Source: Geobacter sp. (GTDB lineage Bacteria; Desulfobacterota; Desulfuromonadia; Geobacterales; Pseudopelobacteraceae). From it: DNA of 64,000 nucleotides. The DNA lies in assembly GCA_003574895.1 (NCBI GenBank), contig PJFB01000006.1:62001-126000 (forward strand). Reading direction: 5' to 3'. The notes beneath the pieces were generated by a model that did no database searches, had not been told where the DNA came from, and saw only the letters and a program-made list of their open reading frames with translations. The position numbers and the translations under genes are program-made. The first letter of the stretch is position 1, and every line of letters begins with the position of its first letter. This document shows, one piece after another, positions 54,283 through 63,273 of this stretch.

Positions 54283-54311
54283 CAATCCAAGAATTCTTTG
54301 TTTAGCCTCGC

Positions 54312-54364
54312 GATTACTTCAAGATTACCAGGATGTTAAAATCTTGAGTAATCATGGGGTAATC
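54312..54364. repeat. Hairpin repeat, copy 2
   Basis: GATTACTTCAAGATTACC and GAGTAATCATGGGGTAATC are imperfect inverted arms around ATGTTAAAATC, clearly related to copies 1 and 3, including the preceding TTTAGCCTC shared with copy 3. Confidence 0.85.
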
Positions 54365-54416
54365 TAGAAGCAATAACATTTTTGTTTTCATAAAGTATCT
54401 TGTGAAAAGGGCTTCA

Positions 54417-55421
54417 ATGCAAAATTTCATCTCGGAACAAAACCTGAACACCCTCCTGGACAAACTGATCGCCGCAGGCAAGCGGGTCGTGGCCCCACGT
54501 CTGACCGCGGGCACCGTGCTATACGAGCCGTTGCAAAAAGCCGAACAAATGGTCCATGACGAGTTGCCGCGCCGCTCCGCCAAGGAGACCTTTTTCCCGG
54601 TCTGCGAGGACATCATGTCCTACGAGAAGGAAGGGCAGCAGGTCAGGCTCACCGATATCGATCCCAATAGCTTTCCGGAAACGATCCTGGTTGGGGTGCG
54701 CCCCTGCGACGCCGCTGCCGTGCCGGTACTTGATGCGGTCTTTTCCTGGGATTACCGGGACGAGTTCTTCCTGAAACGAAGAGATAAGACCACCATCATC
54801 GGACTGGCCTGCACCACTGCCGACGACGCCTGTTTCTGCACTGCCTTGGGGCTTTCGCCCGCCGATCCCAAGGGAAGCGACCTGTTCCTGACCCCGGTGG
54901 AAGGTGGGGGCTACACCTGCGAGACCTTCACGGAAAAGGGTGAACAATTCATCGCCAGCCATGGAAGTTTCTTTAGCGGGCAAAGTGACGCCAAGACACT
55001 CCCCCTGGCCCAACCCCAGACCGATAAATTCGACCTGAAAAAGGTCAAGGCCTGGCTGGACGAACACTTCGAAGACCCGGCCTGGGACAGCATCGCCACC
55101 CGCTGCGTCGGCTGCGGTGCCTGCGCCTTTGTCTGCCCTGCCTGTCACTGCTTCGACATCGTGGATGAAGGGACCGAGAAGAAGGGGAAACGCAGAAAGA
55201 GCTGGGACGCCTGCGGCTTCTGGAAGTTCACCCACCATGCCTCGGGACATAACCCCAGGGACCAGCAACCCAAGCGTTATCGCAACCGCATCATGCACAA
55301 GTTCAAATACTACGACGACAAGTTCGGTCAGACCCTCTGCACCGGCTGTGGTCGCTGCATCCGCATCTGCCCGGTGGGGATCGACATCGCTGCCATAGTT
55401 GAAGAGATCAGCAAGAAATAG
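54417..55421 (+). CDS. Flx-type 4Fe-4S subunit, AsrA/HydB-like
   Basis: A 334-residue protein resembling the iron-sulfur subunit family of anaerobic sulfite reductase A and sulfhydrogenase beta. N-terminal region with VGVRPCDAAAVPVLD and IGLACTTADDACFCTALGL, C-terminal clusters CVGCGACAFVCPACHCFD and CTGCGRCIRICPVGID. It probably relays electrons between the FAD/NAD(H) subunit at 55908 and the Hdr core. ATG 54417 with AAAAGGG is preferred over the GTG at 54402. A hairpin repeat precedes and another follows it. Confidence 0.88.
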   Translation: MQNFISEQNLNTLLDKLIAAGKRVVAPRLTAGTVLYEPLQKAEQMVHDELPRRSAKETFFPVCEDIMSYEKEGQQVRLTDIDPNSFPETILVGVRPCDAAAVPVLDAVFSWDYRDEFFLKRRDKTTIIGLACTTADDACFCTALGLSPADPKGSDLFLTPVEGGGYTCETFTEKGEQFIASHGSFFSGQSDAKTLPLAQPQTDKFDLKKVKAWLDEHFEDPAWDSIATRCVGCGACAFVCPACHCFDIVDEGTEKKGKRRKSWDACGFWKFTHHASGHNPRDQQPKRYRNRIMHKFKYYDDKFGQTLCTGCGRCIRICPVGIDIAAIVEEISKK

Positions 55422-55450
55422 TTACTGCTGAATAGGCCTTTGTTTAGCCT

Positions 55451-55509
55451 CAAGATTACTTCGTGATTACCGGGATTTCAAAATCATGAGTAATCGTGAG
55501 GTAATCTTG
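55451..55509. repeat. Hairpin repeat, copy 3
   Basis: CAAGATTACTTCGTGATTAC and GTAATCGTGAGGTAATCTTG are near-perfect inverted arms around CGGGATTTCAAAATCATGA. It lies between the AsrA-like gene and the 124-residue gene. Confidence 0.9.
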
Positions 55510-55531
55510 AAGCGAAGTAATGAGGTTTTAC

Positions 55532-55906
55532 ATGGAACGATTTATCAATATCGATTTGGTGGTGGCGGCCCAGATGACCACCCCCGAAGACAATCCCCTG
55601 GTAACCGACAACAGCCGCATGATGGATGTCTGGTTCGGCGGCGCGGTGATCAGGAAACAGCTCTTCAAAAAGGTTGCCAAAACGGAACAGGAGGCCTTTG
55701 TCGCCTCGCTTGTGGCACGCGGGTTTGTGCAATCGGGCAATCTGCTCATAAATCCCCAGGCCATACTGTTTGCCGAAATGGAACATCAGATGGTCGGGGG
55801 CCTGATCACCATCGGTTTTGGCGACAACAACCGTCCGGTTGAACTGAAGATCAAGGGGCAAGCATTCACCGAGTTGGCCGAAAAACTCGCACACAAGGAT
55901 TCCTGA
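55532..55906 (+). CDS. Unknown 124-residue protein inside the Flx-Hdr operon
   Basis: A soluble protein (MERFINIDLVVAAQMTTPED at the start, MVGGLITIGFGDNNRPVELK near the end) with no cysteine and no cluster motif. It looks like a small alpha/beta protein. GAGG at 6 bp supports ATG 55532 over ATG 55520. It is only 1-2 bp from the FAD/NAD(H) subunit gene, so it is co-translated with it. I do not recognise a family; a structural or assembly role in the complex is a guess. Confidence 0.75.
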   Translation: MERFINIDLVVAAQMTTPEDNPLVTDNSRMMDVWFGGAVIRKQLFKKVAKTEQEAFVASLVARGFVQSGNLLINPQAILFAEMEHQMVGGLITIGFGDNNRPVELKIKGQAFTELAEKLAHKDS

Positions 55907-55907
55907 C

Positions 55908-56762
55908 ATGTGCTCAAACAGCTCCACTTCCGATAATATCTATCTCCCTTTCCTGGCCACAGTCGAGGAAGTCATCGACGAAACCCCGGACGTGCGGACC
56001 CTCAGACTGGTCTTCCAGGACGAGCAGGTGCGCGACGGTTTTACCTTCCGGGCCGGCCAGTTTGCCGAGTACTCGGCTTTCGGTGCCGGCGAATCCACCT
56101 TCTGCATCGCCTCGTCGCCGACCCGCACCGGCTACATCGAGTGCTGTTTCCGGGCCGTCGGACGTGTGACCGAGGCGTTGCGCCGCCTGGAACCTGGCGA
56201 CACCATGGGGGTGCGTGGCCCCTACGGCAATTCCTTCCCCATAGAGCAATTTTTCGGCAAGAATCTGGTCTTCGTGGCCGGTGGCATTGCCCTGCCGCCA
56301 CTGCGGACCCTGATCTGGAACTGCCTGGACCTGCGCGACAAATTCGGCGACATCACCATTGTCTACGGCGCCAGAACCGAGGCCGACCTGGTCTATAAGC
56401 GGGAGTTGGTCGAGTGGCAGGAACGGGGAGATGTCAGACTGGTGAAAACAGTTGATCCGGGCGGCAACAGTCCCGAGTGGGACGGCAAGGTCGGCTTTGT
56501 GCCCACCATCCTGGAGGAGGCGGCACCCTCGGCCGAAAACACCATTGCCCTGGTTTGCGGCCCGCCCATCATGATCAAGTTCACCCTGCCGGTACTGGAG
56601 AAATTGGGCTTCACCGACGAACAGGTCTATACCACCCTGGAAAACCGCATGAAGTGCGGCCTGGGCAAGTGCGGACGCTGCAACGTGGGCAATGTCTACG
56701 TCTGCAAGGACGGCCCGGTCTTCACCGCCGCCCAGGTCAAGGCCATGCCCATGGAATACTGA
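55908..56762 (+). CDS. FlxA-like FAD/NAD(P)H-binding oxidoreductase subunit
   Basis: A 284-residue flavoprotein of the dihydroorotate-dehydrogenase-B/sulfhydrogenase-gamma type: an FAD barrel (FRAGQFAEYSAFGAGESTF), a NAD-binding domain (LVFVAGGIALPPLRTLIW, then VCGPPIMIKFTLPVL) and a C-terminal [2Fe-2S] loop (MKCGLGKCGRCNVGNVYVC). It is the NAD(H) entry point for the Hdr complex. It ends the operon, followed by a strong terminator at 56792. Confidence 0.92.
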   Translation: MCSNSSTSDNIYLPFLATVEEVIDETPDVRTLRLVFQDEQVRDGFTFRAGQFAEYSAFGAGESTFCIASSPTRTGYIECCFRAVGRVTEALRRLEPGDTMGVRGPYGNSFPIEQFFGKNLVFVAGGIALPPLRTLIWNCLDLRDKFGDITIVYGARTEADLVYKRELVEWQERGDVRLVKTVDPGGNSPEWDGKVGFVPTILEEAAPSAENTIALVCGPPIMIKFTLPVLEKLGFTDEQVYTTLENRMKCGLGKCGRCNVGNVYVCKDGPVFTAAQVKAMPMEY

Positions 56763-56791
56763 TTCGTCACAACCAGTTTAGCTGTTTGTTC

Positions 56792-56820
56792 AAAAACCCG
56801 GACACTATCCGGGTTTTTTT
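56792..56820 (+). terminator. Rho-independent terminator of the Flx-Hdr operon
   Basis: AAAACCCGGA and TCCGGGTTTTTTT form a stem with a short loop and a T run, 30 bp after the last gene. Confidence 0.93.
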
Positions 56821-56990
56821 GTGTATTGCGCATTTTCCCCTTCCTCTCAATGACCCCACCACCATCCGGTAATATTAATTTACTATAATTGATTGTTTTA
56901 CATTAAGTGGTATACTCGCCGCTAAGCTATATGTAATTATTCAGTTTTAGCCAAGTCCCAGCATTGGCAAAAAACAAAAAGGAGAGACGC

Positions 56991-59324
56991 ATGGCAGAGA
57001 AAGCAAAGCACATAACAATCAATTTATCAGTAGGTTTTGACAGCGAGCCTGAATCCGAACTGCCCTTGAAGGCATACCTGTTCACCAGATCAGGCCGTTT
57101 GCTCGCATCGGCTCCGGTCACCAAGGGCAAAACCGCCTTGAAGGGTGAGGCCGGTGGGCGCAAGGATTTGCGGCTGTTCATTGCTCCTGCCCCCCCGGAA
57201 GGCGAGGGAGAAGTGGCAGCCAGCCTGGACATGATGGAACGGCTCCAGGCTTATGAGCCCTCCTGGACCCTCGTCGAAAGCGGCAGCATCGAGCTGAAGC
57301 CCATACCCAAAAAGTTGTGGAGTTGCTGGCTCCGGCGATGCCGCGTACGCGGTGCTGTCGTGGTGCCCAGCCTGGTGGGTGGCGTTTGGCAGGACCTGCC
57401 TCTCCCCCACGCCAGGGTCCATATCTGTGAAGTAGATCCGCTCTGGCTGCTGTTGAAACGCATCCCAAACATCCACATCTTTCAACTTCGTGACGACCTG
57501 TTGAAGATCCTTGACCGCACCTGGATTCCGATCCCCAATCCGGGGCCTGACCCCGATCCCTGGTTCGATCAGGGAACCAGACTGTCTAAGCTGCCATTGA
57601 ATCGCGCACTTGTAAATAGCTCTGACACCATCATGATAAACCCCCAACCGGAACCGCCCGGATCTGCCCAGACCCTGGACCTGGAAACAGCAGCCAAGAC
57701 CATTGAAGCGGCCCTGCCGCAGAACTCCCGGATAAAACTCCTCTCCAGCTCTTCCCTGGAGGTGCGCAACCTGCTTGCCAGCCACCTGGAAGCCTTCTGG
57801 CCGGTCCTTTGCCTCTGGCACTGGCATTGGCCCTGGCTCTGGCCATTTTTACGAACATGGGAGCGCACAGCAGTGGAAACGGATGCCAGTGGCACCTTTG
57901 ACACCAACATCTGGTATTGCCCCTTCGGAGACCATCCGGACTTGTACTTTTGGGTTGATTACTGCATCGACAGTGCCTGGACACCGGTGTACAAGCCCAG
58001 CGTCCGCTGCCACACCTGGTGGAACTATCCCTGCGGCACCGAAGTGACCCTTCATGTGACCGACCCACGGGTCAGCGGCGTAGCGATCCAGCCGGACCCG
58101 CCGCCGGCATCGGTCCTGGTGGAGCGGATCGGCGACATCTGGTTGGGCGACATCCAGGCAAACGGGACCACCACAGCGCTTGATATGCCCAATGGCCTCG
58201 GCCCCATGCCCCATGCCTTTGGCGACGTTCTCTATCCGCACGTCGAATTCAGTTCCAGCCTGGAAGCGGCAGGCGTGACCCATTACCGCTGGTCCTATCA
58301 GCACGTCAACGAAGACGGCACGGAACGGGCGCCAGGGGAACCCTGGCATGTGGTTTCGACTCCCCTTTCCCGCATCTACACGGAAATTGTGAGCATTGGC
58401 GACCGTGAAGTATGGCGCCGCGGAAACGTTCCACTCGGTCCGGTAGGATCGGGGGACCAGGTGGCATTCATACTCCCGCCCCACGACCCACCGATTAATC
58501 CGGGCCACATTGATGCCTGGTGGGATTTTTGCCGCAATAATGAAGCCAGCGCGTTTTTCCACACCACCCAGGCCTATCCTGATTCCGGCTTGACCGCCGG
58601 CTGGGTAAAATTGCGCCTTGAACTGTTCAGACAGGATGCCGGCACTCTCCATCGGGTCAGCCCGTCTGGCGGGTTCCAGATCCCGCCGCCAGACTATCAC
58701 GGAGTGGGAGACATGGTATCGATCGCCGCCGGCCCATCCTATGTGGAGGACCTCCACGACGCTCTCTGTGACGGCCCCGACCCGGTACAGGTCTTTGTCC
58801 TGAAGTTGTGTATCGACAATCGGCCAACCTACGCCAACATCATTCCGGCCACCGTGCCCGGCTCGGTAACAGGCTGTACCGGAATTCTTACCTACAGCGG
58901 CAACCCGGACGTGAGTATTGCCTTCAACGCCTCGCAGCCCGGGAATCACGGCGGCTTCGTCTTCGGCGTGCAACTGGGGCACCTGAACCACCAGGTCCAG
59001 GCATCGAGCAGCGGTGTTGTGGGAGCAGCCGGCAGTAATGGTTTCGCTTACGCACCGGCAGAAAGCAAGTATAGTAGAAATGTTCCGGCCCAGGAATTGC
59101 TGACCCACAACCACCTGCTGGATGGCTGCATCTGTCCGCCAATGCCGCCGGCAGGTTCCGGCACCCTCTGTCCCGATGCCTCGCGCCATGCCGCTGCCTG
59201 CCTGGTGGCATCAGGGGCGTTCTCAGAGGTTCTCAGCGTCTATGCCGCCGTAACCAACGGCTACGACCGCCTGTGGTGGCTGGACAGATACGATCACGCC
59301 GGGTTTGCCCTGGTACAAAACTAG
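56991..59324 (+). CDS. Large protein of unknown function, beta-rich
   Basis: A 777-residue protein with no signal peptide or membrane helix. The N-terminal 70 residues have a transthyretin-like pattern (LPLKAYLFTRSGRLLASAPV). A second such element follows a Trp-rich stretch near residues 272-290 (LWHWHWPWLWPF) with the carboxypeptidase-regulatory-like VETDASGTFDTNIWY. The rest is beta-rich with scattered Cys, His and Trp, including CICPPMPPAG near the end. AAGGAGAG precedes ATG 56991. It stands alone between two terminators. I do not recognise a family; a secreted-effector, extracellular or cargo protein is conceivable but unproven. Confidence 0.85.
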   Translation: MAEKAKHITINLSVGFDSEPESELPLKAYLFTRSGRLLASAPVTKGKTALKGEAGGRKDLRLFIAPAPPEGEGEVAASLDMMERLQAYEPSWTLVESGSIELKPIPKKLWSCWLRRCRVRGAVVVPSLVGGVWQDLPLPHARVHICEVDPLWLLLKRIPNIHIFQLRDDLLKILDRTWIPIPNPGPDPDPWFDQGTRLSKLPLNRALVNSSDTIMINPQPEPPGSAQTLDLETAAKTIEAALPQNSRIKLLSSSSLEVRNLLASHLEAFWPVLCLWHWHWPWLWPFLRTWERTAVETDASGTFDTNIWYCPFGDHPDLYFWVDYCIDSAWTPVYKPSVRCHTWWNYPCGTEVTLHVTDPRVSGVAIQPDPPPASVLVERIGDIWLGDIQANGTTTALDMPNGLGPMPHAFGDVLYPHVEFSSSLEAAGVTHYRWSYQHVNEDGTERAPGEPWHVVSTPLSRIYTEIVSIGDREVWRRGNVPLGPVGSGDQVAFILPPHDPPINPGHIDAWWDFCRNNEASAFFHTTQAYPDSGLTAGWVKLRLELFRQDAGTLHRVSPSGGFQIPPPDYHGVGDMVSIAAGPSYVEDLHDALCDGPDPVQVFVLKLCIDNRPTYANIIPATVPGSVTGCTGILTYSGNPDVSIAFNASQPGNHGGFVFGVQLGHLNHQVQASSSGVVGAAGSNGFAYAPAESKYSRNVPAQELLTHNHLLDGCICPPMPPAGSGTLCPDASRHAAACLVASGAFSEVLSVYAAVTNGYDRLWWLDRYDHAGFALVQN

Positions 59325-59386
59325 ATGCTGATCGTTGTATGGCATGACCCGCAAGACACAAGCTTACGATGACGTCTCTGCAAAAA

Positions 59387-59414
59387 TGAAAGGCGCCTGC
59401 AAGGGCGCCTTTCA
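59387..59414. terminator. Bidirectional terminator between converging genes
   Basis: GAAAGGCGCC and GGCGCCTTTC form a perfect GC-rich stem with A/T flanks on both sides. It lies between the unknown large gene (plus) and the DsbC-like gene (minus). Confidence 0.85.
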
Positions 59415-59456
59415 AATCAACACAACAAAACCGGATCCAGTTGTCATATATATGGC

Positions 59457-59945
59457 TCAATTCGCTCCAAGAGCTTCCTCTATCTTCTTTACATCCAACC
59501 CCACAATGATTCTGCCGTTGATTATGAAGGTCGGGGTGGAATTCGCCTTAAAACTTCTGACAATCTCGGCTTGTTCTTCCTGAAGCCTGATGCCCTTCTC
59601 GGTTATCCCTGTCAGCTTCGGCACGTTATCGAACTTGCCAGCCATGGCCTCTTGATACGCACGGGCCTTGTCCGCCTGGGAAAGGATGTACTGCACCTTT
59701 TCCTTGGCTCTGTGATGGTTCGGCAACGGATTGAAGAAGATATAACAGGTCACATCCGCCCGCCGGGCAAAGAATTTGGAAGCGTTGCGGCAGTATGGAC
59801 AGTCCGGGTCGGTAAATTCGACAACCTTCTTGGGGCCGGAACCGACCACAACCGCCTTGCTGAAATCGATCTCCATTGCCGTTGCCGGGATTGCACAGCA
59901 TAGGGCAATCAAGAACAAGCATGCCGTGACAGATTTGAAAAACAT
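59457..59945 (-). CDS. DsbC/DsbG-like periplasmic thiol-disulfide protein
   Basis: A 162-residue exported thioredoxin-fold protein: signal peptide (MFFKSVTACLFLIALCCAIP, cut near ATAME), active site CPYC in FTDPDCPYCRNASKFF, and the cis-proline loop STPTFIINGRIIVG. It lacks the N-terminal dimerisation domain of DsbC, so it is a short single-domain version. ATG 59945 has GGAGG upstream; longer starts at 59969 or 59981 overlap the kinase gene before it. Probably the last gene of the selA operon. Confidence 0.87.
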   Translation of the reverse strand: MFFKSVTACLFLIALCCAIPATAMEIDFSKAVVVGSGPKKVVEFTDPDCPYCRNASKFFARRADVTCYIFFNPLPNHHRAKEKVQYILSQADKARAYQEAMAGKFDNVPKLTGITEKGIRLQEEQAEIVRSFKANSTPTFIINGRIIVGLDVKKIEEALGAN

Positions 59946-59977
59946 GCCGATCAACCTCCGTTTCTCCATTGCCGGCC

Positions 59978-61144
59978 TCATTTGGTTGCCACCTCATCCT
60001 GGCAGGGGAACAGGATGTTGAAAGTGCTGCCCACACCAAGCTCGCTCTCCGCCCAGATCACGCCACCCATTTTTTCCACAGCCATCTTGCAGTAGGCCAG
60101 GCCAAGACCGGCACCGCCGCGCTCAAAGCTTCGCGACTGGTAAAACCGCTCGAAAATATGCCTCAGATCCTCCTCGGGGATGCCGCTGCCCGTATCCCTG
60201 ATGTAAATGGACAACAGTTGACGGTGTTCGTTAAAACCGACAGGGAACGCGACATAATCTGGGATTCTGTTTTCCTGCATGGCTTCGGCAAGACTGCTGC
60301 GACAATCGATGATTATTTCTCCCCCCTCGGGAGTGAACTTTACGGCATTGCCCAGCAGATTGGCGATTATCCGGGTAAAAGCGTTCCTGTCAACCTGAAC
60401 GGCGGGAAGGTCTTCCGCCAGGTTAACCGTAAGTTTCAGTTGTTCATGTTCAGCCACCTTGTCGAATTTGGCCGCTATGGACTTGATGATGTCCGCAGGA
60501 TTGTGACCGCGGATGTTCATCTGCATCTTGCCGGCCTCAATCCGGTGGATATCCAGCAGGTTGTCGATCATGGCAACAACCTCGTTGCAGCTCTCGATGG
60601 CGGATTGCAGGTATTCGGCCTGTTCGCCGTTGATCGGTCCCAAGCGGCCCTCGCGCATTATGTCGATGGACCCGACCACGGCCGTGATCGGGTTTTTCAG
60701 ATCATGGGAAAGCATGGAGACAAAATCGTCTTTCTCACGTTCCAGCCGCTGTTTTTCCAATAGGGCCCGGCGATAGGCAATGGCCCGTTCCACCCGCGGC
60801 AGCATATCGTCCAGGGCAAACGGTTTGGGAAAATAATCAATTGCGCCTGACTTCATGCACTCAACCGCCAGGTTCTCGCTGCCGTGCGCAGTCATCATGA
60901 TAACAGCCACGTCGCTCCCCGATTCCCGGATGCAGCGCAGAACCTCGACCCCGCCCAGGCGCGGCATCCTTATATCAAGCAGCACCAGGGAGTAGTCGCC
61001 ATCCTTCAACATAGCAAGCGCCTTTTTCCCATCCTGGGCCCAAGCCGTGATATAACCCGCATCCTCCAGATGGAGTTTCAGGATCAGGGCGATATCCGGC
61101 TCATCGTCAACGATCAGAATCTTGTCGTTGTATTTCACGTTCAC
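59978..61144 (-). CDS. Receiver-histidine kinase hybrid (REC-HK)
   Basis: A 388-residue soluble protein. Residues 8-120 are a receiver ([11 protein letters not shown], phospho-Asp in [13 protein letters not shown], Lys in DYFPKPFAL). Residues about 140-385 are a histidine kinase: H-box [17 protein letters not shown]-box [18 protein letters not shown]1 [14 protein letters not shown]2 [10 protein letters not shown]. It has no membrane segment or sensor domain, so it is driven by another kinase. The GTG start at 61144 overlaps the ispD stop. The partner is unknown. Confidence 0.93.
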   Translation of the reverse strand: MNVKYNDKILIVDDEPDIALILKLHLEDAGYITAWAQDGKKALAMLKDGDYSLVLLDIRMPRLGGVEVLRCIRESGSDVAVIMMTAHGSENLAVECMKSGAIDYFPKPFALDDMLPRVERAIAYRRALLEKQRLEREKDDFVSMLSHDLKNPITAVVGSIDIMREGRLGPINGEQAEYLQSAIESCNEVVAMIDNLLDIHRIEAGKMQMNIRGHNPADIIKSIAAKFDKVAEHEQLKLTVNLAEDLPAVQVDRNAFTRIIANLLGNAVKFTPEGGEIIIDCRSSLAEAMQENRIPDYVAFPVGFNEHRQLLSIYIRDTGSGIPEEDLRHIFERFYQSRSFERGGAGLGLAYCKMAVEKMGGVIWAESELGVGSTFNILFPCQDEVATK

Positions 61145-61857
61145 AAACTCTCCTTCCCGGGATTGGCCAGAAAAGCTTCTGCCAGGATAAGGTCCTCCGG
61201 GGTAGTAATCTTGATATTGCGGTAATCCCCCCGTATGACCCTGATTTCACCCCCGCCCCGTTCCACCAGCGAGGTATCGTCGGTACCCATGAAGCCCTCG
61301 CGCTCGGCAGCACGGTGAGCTTCATGAATGATGCCGAAGCGGAATGTCTGGGGTGTTTGGGCCTGCCAGAGGTCATCCCGCGAGGGTGTATCAACAACAA
61401 CCCCAGCCTGTACCGTCTTGATGGTATCCTTGACCGGGACGGCCACCAGTGCCCCGGCGCACGCCCGGGCAACAGCGATTGATTCGTGCAGCATTTCCTG
61501 GGAAACAAAGGGCCTGACTCCATCGTGAATCAGCACCACGTCATCGGGAGAGGCAAGCTTCCGAATCTCATCCAGGCCGTTCATGACCGAATTCTGGCGT
61601 TCCTTGCCACCGGGCACGATTGCCACAATCTTGCGAAACCCGCAGGCCGCCACCACGTGCTCCCGGCAATAGGGAATCTCATCGGCCGGAATGACCAGAA
61701 AAATGCCGTCTATGAGCGGGGAACTTTCAAAGACAGCTATGGTGCGGGCCACAATCGGCAAGCCCCCCAGTTGCAGATACTGCTTGTTTATGGATGCGCC
61801 CATGCGCTTGCCCATACCGGCAGCCGGTATCAGGGCGAATGTTTTGAAGCCGTTCAT
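61141..61857 (-). CDS. ispD: IspD, 2-C-methyl-D-erythritol 4-phosphate cytidylyltransferase
   Basis: A 238-residue enzyme of the MEP isoprenoid pathway, with the nucleotide-binding start [41 protein letters not shown], and [11 protein letters not shown], all typical. It transfers CMP from CTP to MEP. Its start overlaps the selA stop (ATGA) and its stop overlaps the kinase start, so the three are translationally coupled. ispF, often next to ispD, is not here. Confidence 0.97.
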   Translation of the reverse strand: MNGFKTFALIPAAGMGKRMGASINKQYLQLGGLPIVARTIAVFESSPLIDGIFLVIPADEIPYCREHVVAACGFRKIVAIVPGGKERQNSVMNGLDEIRKLASPDDVVLIHDGVRPFVSQEMLHESIAVARACAGALVAVPVKDTIKTVQAGVVVDTPSRDDLWQAQTPQTFRFGIIHEAHRAAEREGFMGTDDTSLVERGGGEIRVIRGDYRNIKITTPEDLILAEAFLANPGKESL

Positions 61858-63263
61858 CTACACTCCTCGGCGGCCTGAGTGATCGCAGCCAACAATGCGG
61901 AGAGATCGCGATCAAGAATGGTGCGAACGTCCAGCAGGTAGCGTTCGCGGTGAATACGGCCGATAACCGGCACGGGAGACCGGCGCAGAACAGCCTCTAT
62001 CATCTGTGGGGATGCATTGGCGATCTTCACCTCGATCAACGCCGTCGGCAGTTGCAGCAAAGGAAACGAACCGCCACCCGCACTTGATTCGCCCCGATGC
62101 TTCAGGAGCGTCACGGTCTCCGGCAGCGACCGGCCAAACTTTTTTATGATCCGGTTGGCACGCCGATCCAACTCGGCAATTGCGGTCGTGAGCATCCGCA
62201 GGGTCGGGATGGCAGCCAAAGCCGAACGATCATCGCGATACAGCCTGAGAGTTGCCTCCAACGCCGCCAGGGTAAGCTTGTCGATCCGCACAGCCCGCAA
62301 AAATGGGTGCTGTTTCAATGGCCCGACCAAATCGCGCTTGCCGGCAATAATGCCTGCCTGGGGGCCGCCCAGCAATTTGTCGCCGCTGAAGGTGACCAGA
62401 TCGGCGCCTTCCGCAAGATATTGCCGGATGGTCGGCTCGCCCCCGATTCCGAAGGAGGACAAGTCAAGCAGGCAGCCGCTGCCGGCATCCAGCATGACCG
62501 GAGTCCCGGTTTCATGTCCCAGTGCCGCCATTTCAGCTATCGTAGCCTGTGCCGTGAAACCCACAATGGCAAAATTGCTCGTATGAACTTTGAGGAGCAA
62601 AGCGGTGGCATCGCAGATTGCCGTTGAAAAATCCCGAATATGGGTGCGATTGGTGGTTCCGACCTCGACCAGTTGCGCTCCGCTTTGCCGCATGACATCA
62701 GGAATCCGGAACGAACCGCCGATTTCCACCAGTTCACCACGGGAGACTACAACCTGGCGCCCAAGTGCAAGCGACGACAGTGCCAGCATGACCGCAGCGG
62801 CGTTGTTGTTCACCACCAGGGCGGACTCGGCACCGGTCAGCTCGCAAATCAGGTCCTCCACGTGGGAGTAGCGGGTGCCGCGTTCACCGTTTTGCAGATC
62901 GAACTCAAGATTGGAATAACCGGACGCAACGGAATGGATGGCCTCTTCGGCGGCATCGGCCAGGGGAGACCTCCCCAGGTTGGTGTGAACCACCACGCCG
63001 GTCCCGTTGATGACAGGACGCAGACTGGAAGACGAACGGCGTCTCAAACAAGCCATGACAGCGGCAATTACGGCATCTCGTTCCAAAATGGCACCACCGG
63101 CGCCACCAAGAACCTGGGCCCTGAGGTCGTCCAAGGTCTGCCGCACGGCCATCAGCACCTCTGGCCTTGGATGCCCAGGCAGCAGTGCGGCAATCTCGGG
63201 CCACTCCAGCACCCTGTCAACCTTGGGGATAAGTTTCAACATTTCCTGCGCCATTGCCGCCAT
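61854..63263 (-). CDS. selA: SelA, L-seryl-tRNA(Sec) selenium transferase
   Basis: A 469-residue PLP enzyme that makes selenocysteinyl-tRNA. It has [20 protein letters not shown] near the start, the [14 protein letters not shown] segment, and the PLP lysine in [16 protein letters not shown]. Length matches the family. The exact start is uncertain among ATG 63263, 63254 and 63242; 63263 gives the longest family-like N-terminus. Its presence means selenoproteins are made. selB and selC are not in the window. Confidence 0.96.
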   Translation of the reverse strand: MAAMAQEMLKLIPKVDRVLEWPEIAALLPGHPRPEVLMAVRQTLDDLRAQVLGGAGGAILERDAVIAAVMACLRRRSSSSLRPVINGTGVVVHTNLGRSPLADAAEEAIHSVASGYSNLEFDLQNGERGTRYSHVEDLICELTGAESALVVNNNAAAVMLALSSLALGRQVVVSRGELVEIGGSFRIPDVMRQSGAQLVEVGTTNRTHIRDFSTAICDATALLLKVHTSNFAIVGFTAQATIAEMAALGHETGTPVMLDAGSGCLLDLSSFGIGGEPTIRQYLAEGADLVTFSGDKLLGGPQAGIIAGKRDLVGPLKQHPFLRAVRIDKLTLAALEATLRLYRDDRSALAAIPTLRMLTTAIAELDRRANRIIKKFGRSLPETVTLLKHRGESSAGGGSFPLLQLPTALIEVKIANASPQMIEAVLRRSPVPVIGRIHRERYLLDVRTILDRDLSALLAAITQAAEECR

Positions 63264-63273
63264 AGCGATCTTT

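Noticed and set aside
52624-55509. Possible CRISPR-like array from the recurring hairpin sequence
   Set aside because: The copies are more than 1 kb apart with genes between them, differ in sequence and have no regular spacers; no other short regular repeat array was seen in the window.
57849-59189. 446-residue open frame on the reverse strand
   Set aside because: It lies wholly inside the 777-residue gene on the plus strand, which has a good ribosome-binding site and a flanking terminator. The reverse reading has no recognisable motif or start site; it follows from the GC-rich codon pattern.
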